DNA of 64,000 nt from contig CAYXHM010000001.1 of assembly GCA_964464965.1 (NCBI GenBank), positions 186,001 to 250,000 on the forward strand. The letters run 5' to 3'. The position numbers and the translations under genes were made by a program. Each line of letters starts with the position of its first letter. Position 1 is the stretch's first letter. Shown piece after piece: positions 27,798 to 34,696 of the stretch. The DNA is from UBA5543 sp964464965. GTDB lineage: Bacteria; Bacteroidota; Bacteroidia; Chitinophagales; Chitinophagaceae. The notes beneath the pieces were generated by a model. That model was not told the origin of the DNA, did not search any database, and saw only the letters and a list, made by a program, of their open reading frames with translations.

Positions 27798-28334
27798 ATG
27801 AAAGCCATCTACATTATCACATTGGTTTTGCTGTGTAGTTTCTCTCTACCTCAATCTGGCAGTGAGTTTATCAAAACTTACAACTGGGATACCTACTCCG
27901 TTAAAACTGGTTTTTGCGAACAACAGTCGCAAATTGCGATACAAAAGTCAAATGTGGTAATTTTTAAAAATTGCGGCGGAGATGGAGTGTATTCACGGGT
28001 AGATACGTTGTACATTAACAACGATAAAGCTCCTGACTTTGTATTCTCCTATATACTGGAAGACTATTTTAATATAGGTCTGCTAATCTCTGATGACAAG
28101 GATGGTTATAAACATAAATTACTCAACAAGGAATATTTTAGCCCCAGTACATATACGCTCGACTTTGCATTAAAACGAGATAAACAGGAAGTTGAATTTA
28201 CAATAAGCGATGTCGACAATAATGGGTACAGAGACATTGTGGTCAACTTACATTTTGATGGCCAGAATTACAAGGCCATTAAAAACTATACTGATACCCT
28301 TTATAATAATGAGCTTTTGCAGGCCATACAATAA
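27798..28334 (+). CDS. Small exported hypothetical protein
   Basis: A 178-residue protein with an N-terminal signal-like segment (MKAIYIITLVLLCSFSL). It has no lipobox with a clear +1 Cys at the right place. The mature region is Asp/Asn/Tyr-rich beta-type sequence with a DVDNNGYRDIVVNLHFDG stretch (about 140) and a NDKAPDFVFSY stretch, loosely resembling calcium-binding VCBS/FG-GAP-like repeats. It starts 15 bases after mlaE and so probably shares its transcript. Its stop codon abuts the stop of the convergent LytTR regulator with no spacer. I do not recognise a family. Confidence 0.7.
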   Translation: MKAIYIITLVLLCSFSLPQSGSEFIKTYNWDTYSVKTGFCEQQSQIAIQKSNVVIFKNCGGDGVYSRVDTLYINNDKAPDFVFSYILEDYFNIGLLISDDKDGYKHKLLNKEYFSPSTYTLDFALKRDKQEVEFTISDVDNNGYRDIVVNLHFDGQNYKAIKNYTDTLYNNELLQAIQ

Positions 28335-29027
28335 CTATCTCTTCATCAACTGCTCAACGGCCTCTTCGTAATTAACACCTATGGGTATCTGCTCACCCCC
28401 CACCTGTATCTGCTTATTTCTTATTGATACAATATTCGGTACAGACACGATATATGATCTGTGTACACGCACAAATTGCTGTGGTGGTAATTTCTCTGTC
28501 ATTGCCTTCATACTCATGCGTACGATAAGTGGCTTGCCATTGTGTACATATATCTTCATGTAATTATCCAACCCCTCTATATAAATTATATCACTTATAG
28601 CCAGTTTCACCAGGCTGTAGTCTATCCTCAAAAACAAATATTGATTAGCTGTATCTTCTTTGCGATGCAGGAAATTATGGAATTCTTCTGCTTTCTTTAC
28701 GGCCTGCAAAAAGCGATCATATTGTATTGGCTTTACAAGGTAGTCTACAGCACTCAGGTCAAAACCCTCTACAGCATATTCTGAATATGCCGTGGTGAAT
28801 ATGACCATAGTATCCTGCTTTACAGCCTTATAAAATTCAATGCCGGACATAGTAGGCATACGCACGTCAAGAAACAATAAATCAACCGGATATTTACGCA
28901 AGTGCTTCATCGCCTCTGCCGGGTCTGTAAATGTTTTCTCCAGCTTAATGCCTTCAGTTTTTCCACAAAATGCTTTTATTACAACAAGCGCCAGTGGTTC
29001 ATCGTCTAATGCTATTGCGTGTATCAT
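28335..29027 (-). CDS. LytTR-family response regulator
   Basis: A 230-residue two-component regulator. The receiver domain (1-about 120) has the acidic pair DDE at 8-10, the phospho-acceptor Asp54 in LLFLDVRMP, the switch Thr in FTTAYSEYA and Lys in YLVKPIQ. The C-terminal LytTR DNA-binding domain (about 130-230) has FLRIDYSLVKLAISDIIYIEG, LDNYMKIYVHNGKP and FVRVHRSYIVSV. A LytS-type kinase normally lies next to such a gene. Here none does; the nearest same-strand gene, 826 bases upstream, is a kinase-like membrane protein without an ATPase domain. It ends flush with the stop codon of the gene on the plus strand. No good -7 box was seen upstream. Confidence 0.93.
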   Translation of the reverse strand: MIHAIALDDEPLALVVIKAFCGKTEGIKLEKTFTDPAEAMKHLRKYPVDLLFLDVRMPTMSGIEFYKAVKQDTMVIFTTAYSEYAVEGFDLSAVDYLVKPIQYDRFLQAVKKAEEFHNFLHRKEDTANQYLFLRIDYSLVKLAISDIIYIEGLDNYMKIYVHNGKPLIVRMSMKAMTEKLPPQQFVRVHRSYIVSVPNIVSIRNKQIQVGGEQIPIGVNYEEAVEQLMKR

Positions 29028-29505
29028 AGTTGTATGCTTAAAAGACTCTACTCTCTAAACAATCGTCGGCATCATCTATCGCTAAATTATGACTTTTGAG
29101 CAAAAATGCCTTACGTAGCAGCTCTCACACCTCAATTTAATTGAACTGCTTATGTATGGAAAAGAAATGATGAGCGGCAAAAACATCAAATGAAGGAGAA
29201 GCAAGTAAAAAAGTAAAGCCGCAAAGTAGAAACAATGCGGCTGTCAACAATACTATGACCTTTTACACTAAAAAATTAAGTTTGTTTGCTTTGTTGTTTG
29301 TTTGTTCTGTTTGCTTAGTGTTTTGCCTGCTTGTTGTTTGTTTTGTTTACTAGTATTTGTTTTAGTGTTTCATTACTCTGTAAAAGTAGTATGTTGAAAC
29401 AGCAGGGAAAAATCATTGAGGTGTATGAGTAAAATGTTGGGGAGTATCTGAATAAAGGAAGAAGCTATTACACATTATAGACAGGAACATGTTATTGTGG
29501 GAAAA
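29028..29505. other. Intergenic stretch with a TTTG-rich tract
   Basis: No protein-coding frame of conviction is visible. It runs from the LytTR start through an AT-rich segment to a tract at 29281-29375 with about ten TTTG units and almost no A on the plus strand. The opposite strand is therefore an A/C-rich CAAA-type sequence. No promoter box with both halves, no tRNA and no terminator was recognised. It could be a long unstructured leader for the regulator or host a small RNA; neither is shown. Confidence 0.4.
29281..29375. repeat. TTTG-rich low-complexity tract
   Basis: The plus strand reads tttgtttgctttgttgtttg and continues with irregular TTTG/TTGTT units, about ten TTTG in 80 bases. 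It includes two copies of TTAGTGTTT near 29316 and 29362. It is not a perfect microsatellite. Confidence 0.7.
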
Positions 29506-29682
29506 TCAATTTTCCTCTTCTCTGCGCATCTTCCTGATAACCGCCGCCCTGTTTCTCTTCAATTCCCGCAGGTAAAGCTCTGCCAAAGACATACCGGGTA
29601 ATCTTGTAATCCAAATTCCTCCCCCGGGACATGATACCATCAATACCGGACGAAATAAAGGTGCGCTCTTATCATTTTTCAT
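29506..29682 (-). CDS. Possible 58-residue basic protein
   Basis: Start ATG at 29682, stop TGA at 29508-29506, 58 codons. The product begins MKNDKSAPLFRPVLMVS, has a PGGGIWITRLPGMSLAE centre and ends in a strongly basic, helix-like tail (ELKRNRAAVIRKMRREEEN). It has no signal peptide and no membrane segment. Codon use looks coding-like, but the frame is short enough to be chance. A perfect palindrome (29685-29705) starts 3 bases before the ATG, where an operator would block initiation. It lies on the same strand between the kinase-like gene and the LytTR regulator. I recognise no family. Confidence 0.4.
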   Translation of the reverse strand: MKNDKSAPLFRPVLMVSCPGGGIWITRLPGMSLAELYLRELKRNRAAVIRKMRREEEN

Positions 29683-29684
29683 AA

Positions 29685-29705
29685 TACAACATTAATAATG
29701 TTGTA
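29685..29705. promoter_or_regulatory. Perfect palindrome at the small-ORF start, candidate operator
   Basis: TACAACATT-AAT-AATGTTGTA: two 9-base arms in perfect inverted repeat with a 3-base centre, immediately upstream of the 29682 start codon. No T-run follows on either strand, so a terminator is unlikely. Confidence 0.5.
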
Positions 29706-29852
29706 CCCGGCCGAAAAAGAAATGAGGAGAATACTACGAATGTTGTGGAGAATCTGCTGGTCATACATATCGTTCAATATAGCAGGCTGCCGAGGGTGTA
29801 TCTTCATATTACCTCACTAGCTAACAGTTTGCTACAGCCTTGCCTATCCCTC

Positions 29853-30716
29853 TTAATCACCAACAGTTTCTGTCATTTTGTTTATCTCATGTATTACATC
29901 GTCCAGGTTTCGTGCTGCTGTTTTTATACCATTTAGCACTTCAGCATTAGCAGCATCGTTAGGCTTATCGGCACTAATAAGTTCTGCAAGTCCTAATATT
30001 GTAGCCACTTGCGCCCGTACTTTATGAGACTGTACCCAGGCAATATCCCTTAATTTTTCATTTTGTTCGCTGATCCTGGCCGAACGGGCAGCTACTTGTT
30101 GCGTACGTCTTTTTACTATATTTTTTTCCCGCTCATAATTACTGCGCAGGTTTATGGTAATGATGTACACAAAAAACAGGCTGACTGCGTAAGAGATACC
30201 CACATCGAAATATCGGCTAAAGCTTGTATCATATCCTGCCTGGACTGTGCCCTCATAAAAATACTCCAGGGACATCAGTGCTGTGCCTATTACTATATGC
30301 AGAACTGCCCAGAGAAAATGCTGTTTTTTTGGGGAAATAGCTATGAGTAAATGGAATGTTAGGAAGAAAAATACGAATGCCGGGCCATCGGTACCTGCAT
30401 TATATATAAATGTTGTTATCAATGCCAGATAACAGCAAAAGGCGTATATGCCAAACGCTGTTCTGTAAAATTTATATACCCTGGCTAAAACATACACTAT
30501 CAACAATAATGCAATGCAAACAAGATTCAGTATGAGCGGCTCAAACAGAGTCAGAGCAATATTAGTAGCCATGCTTGCCACCAGGAAACCTATGGTAATA
30601 ACACATACAGCATTTACCATACGGTTTATTTCCGTAAATCCCTTCCTGCTACCTATCAGCAGCTTCCATATGCGGTCCATCAGGTCCCATGGTTGCGCAC
30701 TGTTTACCTTTTTCAT
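29853..30716 (-). CDS. Membrane protein with histidine-kinase DHp-like segment but no ATPase domain
   Basis: A 287-residue protein. Residues about 35-190 contain some five to six hydrophobic helices (CVITIGFLVASMATNIAL, LILNLVCIALLLIVYVLA, FVFFFLTFHLLIAI, AVSLFFVYIITINL). A coiled segment (EREKNIVKRRTQQVAARSARISEQNEKL in part) leads to IAWVQSHKVRAQVATILGLAEL. In sensor kinases of this phylum this is the phospho-acceptor H-box (here His231), usually SHxxRxP; the Pro is Gln here. The protein stops after the second helix (LDDVIHEINKMTETVGD) where the HATPase domain should begin. No frameshifted remnant of an ATPase domain is visible downstream. A GGAGGAT stretch lies 8-14 bases before the ATG. 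It is either a partner-dependent phospho-acceptor or a degenerate sensor. Confidence 0.75.
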   Translation of the reverse strand: MKKVNSAQPWDLMDRIWKLLIGSRKGFTEINRMVNAVCVITIGFLVASMATNIALTLFEPLILNLVCIALLLIVYVLARVYKFYRTAFGIYAFCCYLALITTFIYNAGTDGPAFVFFFLTFHLLIAISPKKQHFLWAVLHIVIGTALMSLEYFYEGTVQAGYDTSFSRYFDVGISYAVSLFFVYIITINLRSNYEREKNIVKRRTQQVAARSARISEQNEKLRDIAWVQSHKVRAQVATILGLAELISADKPNDAANAEVLNGIKTAARNLDDVIHEINKMTETVGD

Positions 30717-30844
30717 TAACGATCCTCCATTGTTGCTATTTGTGGTCGCTCTCTGCTAAAAATGCAAAAAGACACGCTGTATGCGCATCTTTCCCTCATC
30801 CTCTTAATAACCCCGAAAGTACATTTTAAAATGCTATGCTGCAA

Positions 30845-30880
30845 AGGGATTTATCAACATGCGCACAATATTAAATCCCT
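30845..30880 (+). promoter_or_regulatory. Hairpin in the leader of the M1 peptidase gene
   Basis: AGGGATTTA and TAAATCCCT form a perfect 9-base stem around an 18-base loop, 64 bases before the start codon. No T-run follows. It may be a leader structure; no promoter match was found in 30717-30944. Confidence 0.35.
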
Positions 30881-30944
30881 CGTAAAGCGTTATCTACCTA
30901 AGCCAACTTTATCGTATTTTCATGGCTTATACATTGCTTGTTTT

Positions 30945-33900
30945 ATGAGGATACTAGTACTACTGTTGTTGGTGATAACTATTGCAGGAGATATACATGC
31001 GCAGGACAAAAACGAATACAGGTCGGCACAAAATGCGCTGTATTGGAAAAACCGCAAACCCGATGCTGCATACTGGCAGCAAGATGTTCATTATACCATA
31101 GATGCCCGGATAGACGAAGAAACCAACGCCATAAAGGCTAAAGAGAAACTGGAATACTGGAATAACTCCCCGGACACGCTACACTACGTGTACTTCCACC
31201 TTTGGCAAAACGCATTTGTAAAAGGCTCTTACCTGCGCAAACTGGAGACTGCTAATAAGGTAAAGGCGCGCCTCGGCTCTTACGAAGCTGACGGCAAAGG
31301 CTGTGTAGTAGAAGACATCCAAATAGATGGCAAAACCGTTTCTACTGAGCTGGATAACACTATATTGAAAATTTACCTGCCTGAGCCACTGGCACCCGGC
31401 GGTAAGGTTACTTTCACTATGAACTTTACCACGTACTGGGATAACGGCAGTACGCGCCGTCGCATGAAAATGTACGATGCATGGGGCTTCAAACACTACA
31501 ACGGTGTACAGTGGTTCCCTAAAGTATGCGTGTACGACCGCAAGTTTGGCTGGGACACCCACCAGCACCTGAACAAGGAATTTTATGCTGACTTTGGCAG
31601 CTATGATGTAACGCTCGATTTCCCGTCCAACTATGTTGTAGAGGCAACGGGTGCATTGCAGAACCGGAAAGAGGTTTTGCCCGATGACCTGAGAAAAAAG
31701 CTGGACATCAAAAACTTTAAAGATAAAAAGTGGGACGAGGCGCCATCCATCATCACTCCTTATGTAAAAGGAGAACGCAAGCAATGGAAATTTAATGCTA
31801 TCAATGTACACGACTTCGCTTTTACTGCCGACCCAAGCTACCGTATTGCCACTGAATACTGGAACGGCGTGGAATGTGTAGGCCTGGCACAGGAACCACA
31901 TGCAGCCGGGTGGCAAAACTCTGCGCAATATGTTGCTAAGATCATCAAAACATTTTCTGAAGACTTTGGCATGTACGAATATCCCAAAATGGTGGCGGCA
32001 GATGCCGCTGACGGTATGGAATACCCGATGCTGACCCTTGATGGCGGCAGCAACCCCGGTTATAAAGGCTTACTGGTGCATGAGATAGGGCACAACTGGT
32101 TTTATGGTATGGTGGGCAACAATGAAACTTATCGCGCATCGCTGGATGAAGGCTTTACACAATTTCTTACAGCATGGGGACTGGCAAAACTGGAAGGGGA
32201 TACCGTATCGCGCAGGCCTAAGAAACTGCGCGGCAAACTGGCCTACTACCCCTCTACCTACAGAGACCAGCGCGTGTACAACCGTTATATACTGGATGCA
32301 TTAAATGGAGATGAAACTCCGCTGAATACACACTCAAACGATTTTGGCAATGCGCTCCACCATGAAAACGGTTATGGGCTGGTGTATTACAAACCTGCCA
32401 CTATGCTGTACAACCTGCAGTATGTATTGGGCGACACACTGTTTTCAAAGGCAATGAAGAACTACTTCAACCAATGGCGGTTCGCGCACCCATATTTTGA
32501 AGATTTCCGCGCATCAATAATACAATATACCCATGTTGACCTCAACTGGTTTTTCGACCAATGGCTGGAAACAACCAAACGTGCTGACTACGGTATAAAA
32601 AGCATTCACAAAATCAGCGCAGATGATATGTTTGCCATCAGGTTTAAAAGAAATGGTGAAATGCAAATGCCCATAGACTTTACCGTAACTGCACGCAATG
32701 GTAAAAAATACAGTTACCACATACCTAACACCTGGTTTAAAAAACAAACTGCTGCTACCGTACTGGATAAATGGTATGGATGGGCAGGATGGAATAAAAT
32801 ATACGATGCGCATGTAATCATACCTTCGGGTATTAAGAATGTAGAAATAGACACTACAAAAAGGCTGGCCGATATCTATGCCATAGACAATTACAAAACA
32901 AGGGGCCTGCCATTGTCTCCTAAAGCCATAGTGGTAAAACCTGATGTAGGCGCGACGCCATCGTTAGACCGTCACCACCACCATGCTTATATCCGTCCTG
33001 ACATTTGGTGGAATGAAGTAGATGGAATAAAAGCAGGACTGCATGTGGAAGCCGACTATATGCAAACCATGCATAAAACAGAAGCTACCCTGTGGTGGAA
33101 CACGCACATTGGCCAGTCTGTACCTTACCAAAGCTTCGCCAACGAAGGCTGGTACGACAAATATGCAGCTATTAACTACAACATTAAATACGAGTCGCCG
33201 GTAACAAGGTTCAATCCCAAACTGCAACTACAGTTGCATAGTAAGTTCCTGGATGGATTGTGGTATCACAAAGGCGGTTTCAACTGGGACATCAACAGGC
33301 AAAACTCCATACAGTTTTACGCGCAAACTATGTGGCGTCCTGTAAGTGCCGACCTTGACTACCTGCTGTACCGCAACGAATGGAGCAGTATGCGTGCAAA
33401 GCCAAACTCATCTTTGAACATATCATGGAAGCGCGATATGAAGTTTGTAAATGGCATAGGTAATCTCACGCTTACTGCCCGTGCACCATTTATGACAAAC
33501 GATTTCAACTATGGATACCTGCAACTGGAAAGCAAACACTATCAATCTTTGCACAAACTGGACATACGTACCAGGATATTTGGCAGGTATGGTACAGGCA
33601 GCAGCATACCTTATGAAAGTGCATTATTCCTGGCAGGTGCAAACCCTGAGGAACTTATGGATAATAAATACACCCGTAGTATTACAGGGGTAATACCTTA
33701 CCAATACTATGCTACATCTCAAAACAACAATGCATACCTGCATATGGGCGGTGGACTCAACCTGCGTGGATACTCCGGTTACCTGGTTGCAGAACAACGT
33801 AATGGCCAAGTGCTGATAGGTTATAAAGGCCGAAGCGGTGCCGCGGCAAATGCCGAGGTTGACTTTGACAGGTACATTCCATTGAGGCCTAAGTTGACGC

Positions 33901-34193
33901 GTAATTGGCTGCATATAGACCTGTATGCTTTTGCAGACGCAGGAGTTATTGAACTGAGCAGTACTAATGTAAATAGCGACTACTGGAATATAAGCCCAAC
34001 AATCATGTGGAGCGACATACGTGTGGATGCAGGGCTGGGTGCTGCACTTACTATCAAAAAATGGTGGAAATTCACCAAGGCAAAACCGCTAACGCTACGC
34101 CTTGATGTGCCCGCTTTCATCAACAGGCCGCCAAACGCCAATCCTGAATACTTTAAGCTAAGGTATGTTATAGGTATCAACCGTAGTTTCTGA
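30945..34193 (+). CDS. M1-family aminopeptidase fused to a C-terminal outer-membrane-barrel-like domain
   Basis: A 1082-residue protein. The chosen start gives a signal peptide (MRILVLLLLVITIAGDIHAQ); the frame opens 61 codons earlier without a plausible signal. The M1 zinc peptidase domain has GMEYPM (about 356-361, the GAMEN equivalent), HEIGHNWFYGMVGNNE (about 378) and the distal Glu ligand in SLDEGF. From about residue 690, after a DRHHHHAY segment, the sequence turns into alternating aromatic beta strands (LQLQLHSKFLDGLWYHKGGF, LNLRGYSGYLVAEQRNGQ, WLHIDLYAFADAGVIEL) and ends in GINRSF with terminal Phe, like surface-antigen/Omp85-type barrels. It is therefore probably an outer-membrane-anchored aminopeptidase. 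It is divergent from the kinase-like gene. Confidence 0.88.
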   Translation: MRILVLLLLVITIAGDIHAQDKNEYRSAQNALYWKNRKPDAAYWQQDVHYTIDARIDEETNAIKAKEKLEYWNNSPDTLHYVYFHLWQNAFVKGSYLRKLETANKVKARLGSYEADGKGCVVEDIQIDGKTVSTELDNTILKIYLPEPLAPGGKVTFTMNFTTYWDNGSTRRRMKMYDAWGFKHYNGVQWFPKVCVYDRKFGWDTHQHLNKEFYADFGSYDVTLDFPSNYVVEATGALQNRKEVLPDDLRKKLDIKNFKDKKWDEAPSIITPYVKGERKQWKFNAINVHDFAFTADPSYRIATEYWNGVECVGLAQEPHAAGWQNSAQYVAKIIKTFSEDFGMYEYPKMVAADAADGMEYPMLTLDGGSNPGYKGLLVHEIGHNWFYGMVGNNETYRASLDEGFTQFLTAWGLAKLEGDTVSRRPKKLRGKLAYYPSTYRDQRVYNRYILDALNGDETPLNTHSNDFGNALHHENGYGLVYYKPATMLYNLQYVLGDTLFSKAMKNYFNQWRFAHPYFEDFRASIIQYTHVDLNWFFDQWLETTKRADYGIKSIHKISADDMFAIRFKRNGEMQMPIDFTVTARNGKKYSYHIPNTWFKKQTAATVLDKWYGWAGWNKIYDAHVIIPSGIKNVEIDTTKRLADIYAIDNYKTRGLPLSPKAIVVKPDVGATPSLDRHHHHAYIRPDIWWNEVDGIKAGLHVEADYMQTMHKTEATLWWNTHIGQSVPYQSFANEGWYDKYAAINYNIKYESPVTRFNPKLQLQLHSKFLDGLWYHKGGFNWDINRQNSIQFYAQTMWRPVSADLDYLLYRNEWSSMRAKPNSSLNISWKRDMKFVNGIGNLTLTARAPFMTNDFNYGYLQLESKHYQSLHKLDIRTRIFGRYGTGSSIPYESALFLAGANPEELMDNKYTRSITGVIPYQYYATSQNNNAYLHMGGGLNLRGYSGYLVAEQRNGQVLIGYKGRSGAAANAEVDFDRYIPLRPKLTRNWLHIDLYAFADAGVIELSSTNVNSDYWNISPTIMWSDIRVDAGLGAALTIKKWWKFTKAKPLTLRLDVPAFINRPPNANPEYFKLRYVIGINRSF

Positions 34194-34210
34194 TAACATC
34201 ATATACGCAA

Positions 34211-34255
34211 AGCCACACATGCCGGTAGCCGGTACGTGTGGCTTTTATTTTTTTT
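34211..34255 (+). terminator. Terminator after M1 peptidase
   Basis: AGCCACAC / GTGTGGCT stem with an internal GCCGGTAGCCGGT loop that can form a smaller stem, followed by TTTATTTTTTTT. Confidence 0.85.
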
Positions 34256-34262
34256 ACGGTCC

Positions 34263-34460
34263 CTAGTATTTTACAATCTGCTGCACACGGCTGGTAGTAG
34301 CCGTTTTAAATACCAGGTTGTATATTCCTGAAAACAACTCTTTAATATCGAGGGTAAGATTATCGTTAGGTTGCATATAGGTTTCGCAATACACGCGCCC
34401 ATTCATGTCCACCACCATCACCAGGCATTCTTCCTGTTCTTTGTTTTGAATGTTTATCAT
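34263..34460 (-). CDS. Orphan T9SS-sorting-domain-like miniprotein
   Basis: A 65-residue frame (ATG 34460) whose whole length reads like the last three-quarters of a type IX secretion C-terminal domain: a VMVVDMNGRVYCETYM strand pair (matching the usual VYNxxGQxV), LTLDIKELFSGIYNLVF (matching LxxGxYxL), and a closing VQQIVKY. It lacks the YPNP opening and any signal peptide or cargo domain. An in-frame TAG lies four codons upstream, preceded by AAAAAGGAA. It is either a decayed tail of a lost T9SS cargo gene or a real short protein. It is convergent with the M1 peptidase terminator. Confidence 0.5.
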   Translation of the reverse strand: MINIQNKEQEECLVMVVDMNGRVYCETYMQPNDNLTLDIKELFSGIYNLVFKTATTSRVQQIVKY

Positions 34461-34590
34461 TTCCTTTTTCTAAACGGCTTTAGCTAAAACAAATAACTTT
34501 ACTGGCGGTAACCCGCCGGTTTTGTAAAGGGAAGCCAATTCTAAAATGTCAGGGGTAAATCATGTACGCACACAACCCAATCCCACAATT

Positions 34591-34632
34591 AAAAAAATAA
34601 AAAAGGTGCTACAATATTTCCTGGAGCACCTT
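34591..34632 (-). terminator. Terminator after purF
   Basis: AAGGTGCT / AGCACCTT, a perfect 8-base stem with a 14-base loop. On the minus strand a TTTTTTATTTTTTT run follows. It lies 64 bases beyond the purF stop. Confidence 0.85.
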
Positions 34633-34696
34633 AGTAATATAAAGTTATAAAAAAAATCAACTTATACCAAAATCATAAGTGATTATTTAACATAGA

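Noticed and set aside
29281..29375. TTTG tract as a CRISPR array or microsatellite
   Set aside because: Units are irregular, not spaced by unique spacers, and there are no cas genes.
34502..34523. CTGGCGG-TAAC-CCGCCGG hairpin followed by TTTT as a plus-strand terminator
   Set aside because: No plus-strand gene ends here; the M1 peptidase already has its own terminator at 34211-34255. It may simply be a leader hairpin of the 65-codon minus-strand ORF.
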